NCBI GenBank assembly: GCA_950295325.1
Contig: OX485805.1
Location: 22,371,501 to 22,435,500 of the forward strand
Origin: Polytrichum commune
Lineage: Eukaryota; Streptophyta; Polytrichopsida; Polytrichales; Polytrichaceae
Reading direction: 5' to 3'
DNA length: 64,000 bases
Shown here piece by piece: positions 47,740-58,979 of this stretch. The position numbers were made by a program, and so were the translations under genes. The number at the start of each line of letters is the position of its first letter. The stretch's first letter is position 1. Below the pieces are notes generated by a model. The model was not told the origin of the DNA. It saw nothing but the letters and a program-made list of their open reading frames with translations, and ran no database searches.

Positions 47740-49036
47740 TTTTTTTATTAATGCTCGTTGTTTTGATAGTATTGGGTTTGAATGTAACAAATATCGCTTT
47801 AAGAAATGATTGTGATGAAACCAAGTTCAAAGATGTAAGTATTGTAGATGATACGTTGTTTTGCAAATACCATGTCTCATTGTCTTTGTTGATGCTTTTG
47901 TTGATTGTGTATATTTCTTGACCAACTCATCAGGGTTTCTTTGACAATTGCTTTCCTCAACTATGCAATGATCAAAAGCAAAAAAAATTGGGTTTTGTGT
48001 TAACACTATGGCAGCTATTAGTGTTGTTGTTAGCATATTGCATGTGTTTTGTAAATCTATGCGGCTACATCTTCTATAGACTATTTTTTGTAGTACATGT
48101 TGAAACCTCATATTTGTGAATTATAGAAACATATGGCTATCCTTGAAACATAACATCAAGGTCTCTAACTATGCCCTAATTTTGAAATTCCTTAAAATGG
48201 GTTAATGAACACAAAAAAAAACAATTTTTTTTTTTGGTTTTTTTTTGGTTTATGATGCGTACATACTATGTGTCACACTACAATATTTTTGTAAATATAC
48301 TACTTTGTTGCTTTGCAATGAGCCTGACTATGATTTCAAATTATAAACCTTGAAACCTAGAGAAAGTTTGTTTTCCTTGTTTTGTACATGCACTTCTTGT
48401 GAGGCTTATATTTCATCATACACGTTAAGGACTTCAGAGAATTGGGGATCTTTTTTTAATCTTACATATAAGTAATATAGGGTATCATTAAATCAATCAT
48501 TTAACAATTTGAAATATTTGTAGGGTGCCAATAGTCACAATAATTCACCATTACTTTGAAGATTAGTATACATTATAATCCATTTGAATAGGTAAATGGG
48601 CCCCCCTAAAACACTAGGTTATCACTATTGTATATTGTAGTAACTTTACCACTTTGGCTATTTATAGGAATATATTTACTCTTTTTTATGTTTTGATTGA
48701 TTTAAAGGGATTTTCCCATATTGATTTTCAAATTCAAAAATAAAATTTTCAAACATTTGGTTTTCCTAAAAGTAGTTCAATTAGTGCCAAAACGGTAAAG
48801 GTACTACGGTACTTATTCTAAGAGGAAGCGACCTCCCAGAGGGCTCCTAACATGTACTTCTCTCCAAGATAATTATATGTCATAATTTAACAAGAAAATG
48901 AGGATTTGAATCCTTAATTCCTTCAATGATAATATATATCTCCTTCAATTTTATTCTAAAATCTACCTATCTAGGCTAAGGGACCATCTAAAAACTTACT
49001 TCTTGGCCCTTATCCTTCTCCACCTCTTCTTATTAT
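46661..49036. other. No recognised gene; simple repeats
   Basis: A TA-rich run (46862-46882) and T-runs near 48205-48250 are present. The minus frame 47695-47474 (KGFCRPCRGWEVSSLKIRI) and minus frame 48111-47827 are open but match no family I recognise. Confidence 0.4.
47705..47748. repeat. (CA)n microsatellite plus T-run
   Basis: About 17 CA units are followed by a run of T. It makes the open frame across it appear as a Thr-His repeat. Confidence 0.9.
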
Positions 49037-49301
49037 TGTTGAAGGTGGAGCATTAGATTGCTTGTAGTCATAGCATAGTGTTTGTTAGATGACTAAGAAT
49101 GAATAAGGTTTGAATAAACCCATTTGGATTATGGGAAATGTGGGATTTAAGATATCCCATATTCATTGTATAAACCAAGAAGGAAAAATGCAATAAAGGG
49201 CAAGGCAAAGGGTGGAGGTGGTCATCTCCAAGCATTATTCGTATGCCTTTATGTATGTGTATTTGCTTGTGCAATCCAATCTCTAGTTCTATTGTACTTC
49301 A
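49037..49301 (+). repeat. 5' long terminal repeat
   Basis: 265 bases, begins TG and ends CA, with an aataaa near 49190 that may serve as a polyadenylation signal. Related LTRs are 52033-52289, 44588-44829 and 45836-46100 (reverse). The next bases, atagcttaggagccc, occupy the primer-binding position and vary only slightly among copies. Confidence 0.8.
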
Positions 49302-49339
49302 ATAGCTTAGGAGCCCACTTACGCAAATTCTAGAACTAG

Positions 49340-50590
49340 AGATTTGATTGTTTGTTAGCTAAGGAATGGATCTTGAGAGTTTTAGTGCTCAAAAGAGCTT
49401 TTCGGGTGTTTCGTGTTGGAGGTGCATACATGCATGTTTGGAGCATTGGAGGTATACAAGTGCATATTTGAGATTGTAAGTGTTGATTTGATTTGGTTGA
49501 GTGCATTTGTATATAGTTTTAGTGTATTGAAGGTCATTTGAGTGTAAGAGGGTATAATTTGAGATTGTGGAGTGCAAATGTGCACATTTGAGGGTATTGT
49601 GGTCATTTGAGAGTAAGAAGACTTGATTTGAGGATGTTGAATGCAAGTTGTGTACATTTGAGGGTAAAAGGACCTAATTTGAGGGTGTTGAGTGCAAGTT
49701 GTGCACATTTTAGCTTGTTTAGGTCATTTGAATTGAAGAGGACATGATTTGAGGGTTTTGAGTGCACGTTGTGCACATTTGAGAGTATTATGGTCATGTG
49801 AGTTCAAGAGGATGTGATTTGAGGGTATTGAATGCAAGTTGTGCACATCTGAGAATGTTAAGGTCATTCAAAGTGAAGAGGACATGATTTGAGGTTGTTG
49901 AGTACATTTGTGCACATATGAGTGTTAAGGATATTTGAATTAGAAAACAATTGATTTGAATGAAAAAGGGTGCCAAACCACATGTAAGTTGAGAAAGGCT
50001 TGATTTGAGTGGTTTGAAGTTGGGAAACAAAATTTAAATTAAAGAAGGCTTAGTTTGAGTGATTTGAAGGTGCAAAGGCATATTTGAGTTGACAATGAAT
50101 TAATTTGAGTGATTTGAGGCTATATATTAGGAACGTTTGGGTTGAAGAGGACTTGATTTGATTGATTTGAGGGTGCATTAACACATTTGATTTAAGGAGG
50201 AATTTATTTGAATGGATCAAGGGTACAAAGGCACATTTGAGAACATGAGGATTTAGTTGAGTTAATTAAGGTGCAAGGGCACATTTGAGACCAAAAGTGC
50301 TCATTTGAGGTCAAAGGGATCTAACTTGAATGGATTGAGGGTGAAAACATATTTTTGAGACCAAGGAGGCTCATTATAGTTCAAAAATATATGACTTCAA
50401 CAAATTAAGTGTGCAAAGGCACATTGGAAAGTAGAAGAGCATGAATTGAGTGGGTTGAATGTTCAAGGATTTGTTTGATTACAAGATAATCCACCTTAAG
50501 TGGATTGAGAGCAAAAGGGTCTGACTTGACTAGGTTGAGGTGTGAGGGGTTTTTTTAGCGTAAGAGGGGTTGATTGAGGTTTGTAAAGCC
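49340..50590 (+). repeat. 70 bp-period degenerate tandem repeat in the retrotransposon leader
   Basis: gatttgagg and relatives recur at 49675, 49746, 49816 and 49887, with gtgcacatttgag between. The pattern fades toward gag. The same period is seen at 45093-45230 inside the palindrome. The open frames on the minus strand (Cys/Thr/Gln-rich, for example 49382-49708) are repeat by-products. Confidence 0.8.
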
Positions 50591-50663
50591 ATTGACTACA
50601 CATAAAGCTTTAAAATGTTGATTTAAATTAAAAGAGAATATATTCACAGTCCTTGAACGTAAC

Positions 50664-51360
50664 ATGACATCACTTAAATGTGAGGGTGCTAGAGTCATTG
50701 ACAAGTTCAATGGAAAGAACTTCAATTTTTGGAAGTTCAAACTGGAGATGGTTTTGGCTTCTGTATACATTTTGGGCACTCCACCTTTCAATGTTGATCC
50801 AAAAGTGAAGAACGAGTACGGAATGCATGCTAAGAAGGCAATGTCCATCATTGCTCTTGACTTGGCGGACAACCAACTTGTGCACAGTAGGAGTTGTAAA
50901 TTACCAACGGAGACATGAAAACCCTTTGCAACATCCACAAGATGACGTCCTTGTCGATTGCTGCAAGTACATTCACCACAAATTCTTCACGTGCAATATG
51001 CAAGAAGGTGATGACTTGTTGGACTATGTCAACAAGGTCAAAGTATTTGCGGATCGATTTACTTGTTTGGAGGTGCTCGTGAAAAACGAAAATGTTGTCA
51101 TGACTTTGCTCGAGAGTTTGCCACCCTTGCACAAATATTTGATCACCATTTTGGAAATGATGCTCGTTAAGAAGTTCATTATGAAGTACATGACAACATG
51201 TTTGATGCATAAGATGTCAAAAACGAAATCCAAAAGAAATGATGCCGTATTGGTCTTGCATAAAGGCAAAACTTGCAATCCACCTTGGCGCAAAGACATC
51301 CAGATGTGCTATTATTGTGACAAACTAGGCCACGTTGTATATTTTTGCAACAAGGCATAG
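50664..51360 (+). pseudogene. gag: Copia gag pseudogene
   Basis: The N-terminal frame (50664-50918) carries KFNGKNFNFWKFKLEMVLAS and KKAMSIIALDLADNQLV, typical of the Copia gag core. A one-base loss near 50917 shifts the frame, and a second shift lies before 50980. The frame to 51360 then has YIHHKFFTCNMQEGDDLLDY, ENVVMTLLESLPP and a zinc knuckle CYYCDKLGHVVYFC (C-x2-C-x4-H-x4-C, about 51307-51348). gag forms the particle that packages the element's RNA. Two frameshifts make it inactive. Confidence 0.85.
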
Positions 51361-51424
51361 AGCGAGAATTAAAAGAATGCAAACAACATCAAAGAGGATG
51401 ACGACTACACATTTGTAATGCAAC

Positions 51425-51810
51425 ATGGAGCATCAACCCACACTTAGGGCATCGTTTCCGAACGATGGAGAAAGGCGAGCAAATAAGCCTTTGGAGATAG
51501 CATATTTAGATGTGTTTGGCCACTTTAGGGTTGTTGTTTTTCCAAATGATATGAATGAGTATAAGGAGTGGTTTGGAAATGTGTCCAAGTGGGAGAAAGG
51601 ATGTTCGCATGATGGTTGGGGTGGCTAAATTTTCCAAATCACCTTTGTTTGAGATTGAGGAGCAAGTGGAAGATAAACAAGTTGCATTTCAAGAACCAAA
51701 AGAAAACCAACATGCAAAAGGTGTTCTTCAACACCACCGCTTCAAGAGAATTTTTTTGATCAAATGCAACCAAATTTCTAAGTTGATAGAGAGGTGCAGC
51801 CTATAGAAAA
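51425..51810 (+). pseudogene. Remnant of Copia pre-integrase/integrase
   Basis: ERRANKPLEIAYLDVFGHF resembles the block just before the integrase core in Copia polyproteins. It is followed directly by pieces such as SKSPLFEIEEQVEDKQVAF that normally lie far downstream. This shows a large internal deletion of integrase plus RT. Frameshifts are also present. Confidence 0.6.
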
Positions 51811-52032
51811 GCAATGATACCTTACAAGGGTGCGGTGGTTGTTTGGATAATGATGGAAGAACCACATATTGCACCAACATGATGTAGAAAGAGCAAATGG
51901 CGCATATTTGAATGGTTATTTGAAATTTTCTAAGACTTTATCATTTAAAGATATTGTAATCATGAATGATAGGAAATAATCATTATCAAGTCGAATGAAA
52001 TCGCATTCCTTTTACTACTCACAATGTGGAAG

Positions 52033-52289
52033 TGTTGAAGGTAAAGCATTAGGTTGCTTATAGTCATAGGATAATGTTTGTTAGATAATTAAGAGTGAAT
52101 AAGGTTTGCATAAATCCATATGATTTGTGGGAATGTGGGAGTTATGATCCAATATCCATTGTATAAACCAGGGAGGAAAAGGGCAAGGCAAGGGGTGGAG
52201 GTGGTTATCTAACTCCAAACATTATTCATATGCCTTTGTGTATGTGTATTTTGCTTGTGCACTTTGGAATCTAATTCTATCGTGCTTCA
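52033..52289 (+). repeat. 3' long terminal repeat
   Basis: 257 bases, starts tgttgaaggtaaagcatta and ends ttca. It is preceded by atgtggaag, a weak polypurine tract. Divergence from the 5' LTR, visible as scattered substitutions and small gaps, indicates an old insertion. Confidence 0.8.
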
Positions 52290-53405
52290 ATACCTATCAC
52301 CTAGGTGATACTTAACCTATTAGTCTCAAACTTAGAATTCATTGATATAGAGTGACTCACTAATTGGTGAGAGTCAACCAGTCGCCAAGAAACTTACTAA
52401 TGGTATGGGTAGCACTTAGTATACAAGTTATTCGCTAATATTGTTAATAATGGTGAAATTCTTTCCTTTGCCAATTTAACTTAGTTGATTAATCATGGGT
52501 TAGGTTAGCAATGGTCAAGTAACCCTTCATCAAACTTCTTGGGTTAAGGGTTTAAGAGACGCTTGATACCTTTGGCCTCTTAGGTGCCTTATTAAGCTTG
52601 ATATATGGATGCTACTAGTTTCTAGATGATATCCATGCCTTTGTGGCTGGATTTGCAGTCCTTCCAAGGTTGATACCCTGTGAGGCCAAACCCCCCACCC
52701 TTAAGCGTCCGTAGTCCGAGTAGTGGGTTTGGGCTCACATTCCTCCGCGGTATTGGATTTGGACTTGGATGAGTCCATAGTGCAAGGTTCACCCTTCAAG
52801 TGGTCTTGGATTTAACTGGAATTTCACTTTTAACAACTCAATGTACGATTTCAATACGTATGTGGAGAATGCACAAGTTAACTATGTTATTTTAACCTCC
52901 TTATGCTCGGGTGCTATTTTGTCTTTGTTTGCTTCTAACGTCCATCCGGCTGCTTTAGCTACACAAGCCCTTGAGGATATCCCTCTCCTAAATGGAGTCC
53001 GTGCCGTTGACTCTATACTACCACTTGAACTATCACTTGTGTATTCCGTATCGCTACTATAAGAGGTCTCACTTGGTGTCTCCATACCGTACATAAGCCT
53101 TTAAGTATTAAGAAATACTTATGTGACTTATGTCAATCTCTCCCTCGCACCTTTGGTCTTTGCTTCCTTTGTCTTGCCATCGCGAGAGTGCTCCACATTC
53201 TCCATTAAGTTGTGCACGTGGTTTATTTTTAAAGAGAGGATGCAAGTGTTAAAAAAAAACACTATTCTCTATAGTCAATCTCAAATACATTTACTTGTGA
53301 AAGCCACACATAACACTAACTAGCATAATGTAACTAACTACTTGTCTATGAGCTAATTAGGTAGGCTATCTACTAAGCTCCTTCATGAACCCATCTCTTT
53401 ACTTT
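52290..53405. other. No clear gene; Ser/Thr-rich minus frame
   Basis: A minus frame at 53094-52882 (TPSETSYSSDTEYTSDSSSG) is acidic and Ser-rich and might be a retrotransposon or host protein piece. It has no recognisable domain. Segments at 52680-52720 resemble 55118-55160 (an accccccaccctt block followed by gcgt.cgtagtcc), suggesting an LTR-like direct repeat 2.4 kb apart. Confidence 0.35.
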
Positions 53406-53409
53406 CTAA

Positions 53410-53785
53410 TTACATAAACCTAGTTCCTTCATAAACCCAGCTCCTTCATAAACCCAGCTTCTTAGCTTCTAACTAAACAAACCCAGCTCCTTCATAAACC
53501 CAGCTCCTTCATAAACCCAGCTTCTTAGCTTCTAACTAAACAAACCCAGCTCCTTCATAAACCCAGCTCCTTCATGAACTCAGCTCCTTAGTTTCTAACT
53601 AAACAAACCCAGCTCCTTCATAAACCCAGCTCCTTACTTCTAACTAAATAAACCCAGCTCCTTCATAAACCCAGCTCCTTAGCTTCTAACTAAACAAACC
53701 CAGCTCCTTCATAAACCCAGCTCTTTACTTTCTAACTAAACAAACCCAGCTCCTTCATAAACCCAGCTCCTTCATAAACCCACAA
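53410..53785 (+). repeat. Composite satellite: 17 bp and 29 bp subunits
   Basis: The 17-base unit aaacccagctccttcat occurs singly or in pairs, separated by a ~29-base unit containing gcttctaactaaac. The latter recurs near 53466, 53529, 53591, 53637, 53684 and 53733, giving higher-order periods of 63 bases (two 17-mers) and then 46-47 bases (one 17-mer). Unequal exchange between units explains the switch. Confidence 0.95.
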
Positions 53786-56470
53786 CTTTGTAGTTGTAAT
53801 CCCCAACTACCTCACTAATTATTCAAGCCCTTAACTAATCTTCCTACCTAATTTCCCTAATTCTACTAACAACCCCTTTCTAATCACACAATTCTTCTCT
53901 AATCCTAAAATCCTAAAATCCTAGAGAGGAGAGGGGGAGAGAGAATTTCCTAACTTCACTAAGACTAACTAATCCACACAAGTATATTTTTGCACTCATC
54001 ACAACATCAAGTGCTCAACTCTTAAACATGGAACTTGCAACCACGTGTATTCAAAACATGAACTTTAAGTACCACAAATTGGAATCATGAATTAACTTTA
54101 AAATCCTTCACGTCAACACTAATTCTACCAAGAGGTCAAGCCCTCTTCAAGGCTAACAAGCCTTGGCTCTCAAACTAAAAACTAAGCACACACATGTGCT
54201 CCAATATGGCTTCCCACACCCACACTTATAACTCGTGGGGTGCCTTGGAGCACAAAGGAAAGAGAGGATGAGTGAGGGAAGAATGAGGGATTATATAGTA
54301 AGCTCGAGGGGGTGAGCACCCTCAAGGCTCACGATAAGCCCTTGAGATTTCCTCCTACTTAGTAGGCGCCAATCCTATCTTCTAAGTCTTCCTCCCTCAA
54401 ATGATCAACAAGGATCCTAATTCGAACATTTAACTAGCCTTGGCTTTCTACCTACCACACTTTACCAAACTTGGGATGCTTCAACCCAAACTTAGCCTCC
54501 TTCGCTTTCCGCCGCCATAACTTTCTCCCCTTACTTTCCCAAATCGTCGCTCACCACTTAATTCAAACCACGATGCTTAACTCGTGATTTGATTGGTGCT
54601 TTGAGAATTTGCTTATCCTCCACCTTGCATTCTTCCTTGGGCCTTCCCCATTAAGTGGTCATGATGAGGTGGTCCACTTGTGCGCTCCATGTGATCCTCC
54701 ATTCATCCCAATTCGAATGTACTTGCCTCTTGAGTCACTTTGGTTGTCTCCATCCATTTGTACTAGCCTACTCACTAACTACTCAATCCAAGTTCTCCTT
54801 ACCTATCCTCATTCACTCAAATCCTTCCGAAGGTAAAAACACAATAACAACTCACATCCTAGCCTCTTACAACATGGTACTTCTAAGACTAACATTTCAC
54901 TCTTTTTATATTTTTGTGAAGTAACATGCTACTTCAAAGTGCATCAACTAACGTTTCAAGGGTCTAAGACTAAATGTGGGCACCCTTTTGGGCTCACATA
55001 CCCTTGGGCACAAGGTTCAATACTTGGAGTTCCAAGGTTGATACCCATGTCTTCAAGGTTGATGCATGTCGGCTTCAAGACTCATGACAGGATGGTGATG
55101 CATGGGACCCACCTGTCAGCCACAAACCCCCACCCTTGTGCGTCATAGTCCGGATGGGAGTCTGTAGCGTACATTCACTAATCACTATTCACCCCTTCCA
55201 TGGTGTGTGGGGAGTCAATCCTTGATGTCACACAAAATAACACTTCATTCCATAGCACCGGTACAAGCATTAAAGAATACTTTTACTAATCTCAAGTCCC
55301 AACTAAGGTCCCAAGCTTCTATGCCACATGCCAAGCTTGACCCATCCACTCCTATAGTGAGAGCAATGTGTTGTGGCTAAGAGCCCACACCTTCTTCACA
55401 CTAATCCTCTAACTTACTAATAACTATTGCTAAACCCAGCCTAAACCCCAACTAATAAGCTCATAGATTGCCCTTAGCACCTTAGAGTCTGCAACGCCAA
55501 GCACTGGCTCCCAGTCTCGGAGGCTAGCATGGAAATCTACGATGTTTGACAGCCGCGAGCCCGTCATTGCCCGTCACCAGTCTCCCTTTCCCCTTGCGCC
55601 ACTGCCCGGCCTTCGAGCGCTGGTTTTTTGACAACTCGTGGTTGCTGCTGGTTTAGCCCTTCCTCCCAGATGATTCACTCCTCCCGCATTGCCGCTCAGG
55701 TCGTTGATGCCTGCACCCTCTACCGAAGTTCCCGTTTCCGATTCCCACCCTTAAATGTTCAATCTCACTGAGGCTGCAATGTTCCACTCCTTCAAGCTTG
55801 CTCCTCGCACTTTACACCTCGCCCCAGTCAATTTTCTAGGTTCAAAGCAGAGCAGCTCGGATCTAGCAATCCCATGCCTTCCTTGTTTCAGCTCAAAATT
55901 TAGTTTTTGATTCACCCCACCCCTGGTAATACCCTTCGGCCCTTTCTGCATCCAGTGGCCTTCTGATGTAGCCATCTTCGTACCTTCAAGCATTCTTTCT
56001 CTTCGCCGTGTTTGCCGCCTTCCTCCACATTGCTGCCGACCTAGTGCCGCAGCGCTTTGTCTTTGGAGAGTCAAACTAGAAGAACGACCCTCTGTGAGCA
56101 ATCCAGGCTTCTCCTTCCGGCCTCCGGGATACCAGCGACCTCATCAGCTGCTAACTACCCCCCCCCCCCTTGTAACAACCATCACCAAAGCCTAAAATGA
56201 ACAACCACCCAACCTAATGGTTGTCTCTAAAAACCCTCCATTCACGGTAGAAGGCATCCCTCCCCACCGATCAACCTAATTCTAAATAAAATGTAGTTAC
56301 TAACCTATCACTTAAAAAAAAGACTAATGAAAACAATCCGAATAAAAATCATAAATCCTAACCCCACCCCATTTCTATTGCACTGCTAATAACTAATTTT
56401 TACTCTTTTTATCTTTTTGAATAATCGCATAAACATCAAAGTCCAAGTAATAATGATTTTTAAAATGTTA
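53786..56470. other. No recognised gene; GC-richer patch 55480-56150
   Basis: The minus frame 56101-55751 (116 residues, Arg-rich) lies in the GC-richer patch and has no domain. A tgtgggcacc and ttttgggctcaca pair occurs at 54974-55000 and again at 56479-56503, a direct repeat. C-runs lie at 56158-56169. Confidence 0.4.
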
Positions 56471-57060
56471 AGAACACATGTGGGCACCATTTTGGGCTCA
56501 CACCACCCATAAGAATGTGTTCCCCTACAAGCTCCCCATTAGCTTGACCCTCAAGAACAATGTATTTCTCCTTTGGCCGCCAAACTCTTCCTCATGGTTC
56601 TTTGCAAGTATGTCCCCTTACGATATTGTCTTATTACTTGCCCTGAATTTGGTGGTGCCCCATATTTCCATTGGTGTAGTGAGCATCCTCCCTTGTCTTT
56701 GGATTATCTACTCCTTCGTACCTAACACCGTGTTATCTATGTAATCAATTCTAAACATCACCTTTGATCTCCTCGATTGAAATCATCGCCACCTCCACCC
56801 TGTCATCACTCACTTGCTTGGATGGCCAACATTCACTTGGAGCCATCTCGTCGTACATTTTCATGGGATCAAGTGGCCATATTCCAAAGGCTTCAGAGCT
56901 AGCAAAAGTGTTCATTGTGTCATATTTTTTCTCAAGGAGTTTGAGACCCAATGTGTCAATTCCTCATTCTGTGCGGCACAACCCTTGTGTGCAAACGACC
57001 GAATGTCCCTACAATGCCTAATACTCTTGAAGCTCTTGAAGCACACAATATCCAATGGTT
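56471..57060 (-). pseudogene. Unidentified degenerate coding stretch
   Basis: The minus frame 56951-56751 (KKYDTMNTFASSEAFGIWPL) continues in frame past a few stops through GVRYEGVDNPKTREDAHYTN and IVLEGQANGELVGEHILMGG to about 56475. The length of readable sequence and the polar, even composition suggest a dead coding sequence rather than chance. I do not recognise the family. It may be part of a retrotransposon ending at the direct repeat near 56480. Confidence 0.3.
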
Positions 57061-57167
57061 GAAGTGTGTGTGATGTGTGTGAGGAAGTGTGATGAGGTCC
57101 AATCCCAATAATCGAGCTTGTCAGACAATGTCAATATTGATGTGGGAGTTGTGATTGTTGAGGATAC

Positions 57168-57290
57168 GAAGATGTTAATTCTTCTGCAATATCCTCCCAC
57201 TTTTGAAAACTTATAGCAAAATGTGATAAGAATATGTTGATTCTTCCACAATATCCTCCCGTCCTTGAAAACATATAGCAAAATGTGCTA
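57168..57290. repeat. 62 bp tandem duplication
   Basis: Two copies share attcttc, caatatcctccc, ttgaaaac and tatagcaaaatgtg at a spacing of about 62 bases. This explains the repeated frames on the minus strand. Confidence 0.8.
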
Positions 57291-57836
57291 TCCGTTGCTT
57301 GAAAAATAAATTCGTCTTGGGTTGCATTGCATGCTCCCATCTTGTAAGTGTAGGTTTTCCGCGTTGACTTTCCCTTAAGTATGTAGAATTTGTGTATGCT
57401 TTCGCCCCCCCCCCCCCTTTTTCCTTGCGGTGATGCAACTTAGCACCAAGAGGTGGTTGCCTAGGTGTATGCCAAGGTATGTGTAAGGTTCATTTTGTGA
57501 TATTGTGGGGAAAGGCTTGATGTCGAAGATAATTTTTTAGTTGTATGCTTTAAATGTGGTGGACTTTAATTTAGAATTGTTTGGGTAGTGGGTGGTTGCG
57601 CATTTAGCAAGGTTGAACCAAAGGTGGCCCCAATGTGATAAAATATGTAAGTTTTCTTACTTGTGGTTAGATGTGCTTGATGTCATCTATAATTATGGCT
57701 AGATCATTTGCATATGTTGTGGTATTACAAGTGGTGGCAAAGGTATGAAATTGTATCCAAGGTTGTCTTTTTTATAAACACCTTAGTGGTGGGTCTAGTA
57801 AGATTTTAAAAAAAAGTAAGGGTTTAGTGTACCCCC

Positions 57837-58109
57837 CTATATTGTGTTGCAATTGATGTGCATTGGTGACGTTGTTCCAAAGTGGCTCCCATGGAAGGGC
57901 GTGGTGGAGTTTGTGTATATATTTCCAACTAGCTCTATTGTGTCTTTTGGGTAGCATGTATTTTCCAATAGTGCGAGTAGTTTTGAGTAGTTGATAGATC
58001 CAAAGGCACTACTAAAATCTATGTTAGTTAAGTAGATGTCGTTATTGTTGAGCTTTGTGTATTCTAATGCAACAATTGTCATTTGGATTTGTCTAGTGGT
58101 GTTCCTCAA
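57837..58109 (-). pseudogene. Reverse transcriptase core, open segment
   Basis: This 90-residue open frame contains TNIDFSSAFGSINY (RT motif A, with the catalytic Asp in D-F-S-x-A-F) and the following helix ALLENTCYPKDTIELVGNIY. It ends at the glycine-rich turn HFGTTSPMHINCNTI before motif B. The downstream catalytic box in a shifted frame reads Y-A-N-D rather than Y-A-D-D, a change expected to abolish activity. Confidence 0.75.
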
Positions 58110-58297
58110 TGTGGTCTAAGCCTTCTTGACTAAAGTCGAGTAGCCCATACTTTTTTTCATAACTTGTGAGGACAACAATGAATGTGCTAGTCTATAGTTT
58201 GTATAGAGTGTTAATTAACATAACGACTCTATAATTATGAGTATTAGGGATCATTTCTTGGCTCAAATAGTTGGGTTTTTTTTTTGTAGCATTTTTA

Positions 58298-58322
58298 AAA
58301 AGAAAAAGAAAAAGAAAAAGAT
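58298..58322. repeat. (AAAAAG)n short repeat
   Basis: Four A5G-type units interrupt the LINE RT remnant. Confidence 0.8.
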
Positions 58323-58979
58323 GGAAGTTTGTTAGAAGTGCTTTAATAATTTCCTTTGGTATGTTATTGGTTTTCTTTTTTGCCGAGATTTTCTAAAATG
58401 AAGTCATTGGAGTTGTGCCTTGGGTACTTATAAAATTACACATTGATTGATATGTGGTGGGATGGTCTTGCACATTGAAAACTTTAACATGATGAACATG
58501 TGTATTGATACTAAATGTGTGAATTGTCCAAAATCGAGTTGGTAAGGTCGAGTAGTATTTTACATGCATTTTATATGTCTTTTGAACAGTTTATTAGTTA
58601 CAAAGTTTTCTTAGGTAATACTATTGAAATTGTCAACAAAGCAATATCACATGTAGCGAACTCTAGTAAGATCCCATCCATTGAATCAAGAGTCCAATTT
58701 TGGGATATATAGTCCATTAAGGGTCAAACCTCACCCATATCAAATTTGGGTCATAATCGCCTTTATTTATTATCCGCTTTTAGTTGAACTGTAAATGGAC
58801 TCATGGATGCAATTTGGGAAGACAGTTCTATTGTGTAAAGTATGTGGGCCTTAGGCAATCGCCTTCTCTTTTCTTTTGGCACAAATTGAAAATTGAATTG
58901 CAAAGAAATTCAAAATACAACCAACCCAGGCGAACCAGCGCACTCCAAGTGGAAATCAAGAAACAATGTTCATTTGTGG

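Larger units (their letters stand above)
49037..52289 (+). mobile_element. Internally deleted Copia LTR retrotransposon
   Basis: The 5' LTR (49037-49301) and 3' LTR (52033-52289) both start tgttgaagg and share gcattag(a/g)ttgctt, tagtcatag, ataatgtttgttagat, attgtataaacca and tatgcctttgtgtatgtg-type blocks. Between them are a 1.3 kb repetitive leader, a gag pseudogene and scraps of pre-integrase. RT, RNase H and most of integrase are missing, so it could move only with help from another element. The LTR ends ttca are inferred by comparing four LTRs; a target-site duplication is not clear. Confidence 0.85.
57400..58720 (-). mobile_element. LINE with distinct RT (sister of 22.3 kb element)
   Basis: Minus-strand order: NNIPKEIIKALLTNFH (about 58370), NYRVVMLINTLYKL (about 58230), YEKKYGLLDFSQEGLDH, then the open frame 58109-57837 with IYLTNIDFSSAFGSINYSKL and VGNIYTNSTTPFHGSHFGTT. 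Then come a frameshifted YANDLAIIIDDI (about 57715) and NEPYTYLGIHL (about 57480). These are RT motifs 0 to 5 in order. Simple-repeat (aaaaag) and C-runs interrupt it. It is unlike the zf-RVT LINEs here and probably belongs with the nuclease-ended C-terminus at 22279. Confidence 0.75.

Noticed and set aside
47520-47921. 133-residue plus frame
   Set aside because: It runs through a CA microsatellite (Thr-His repeat) and has no domain.
49382-50030. Cys/Thr/Gln-rich minus frames
   Set aside because: They are translations of the 70-base leader repeat.
53410-53785. Telomere-like aaaccc repeats or a CRISPR-like array
   Set aside because: aaaccc is only part of a 17-base unit, and the context is eukaryotic with variable spacing and no unique spacers.
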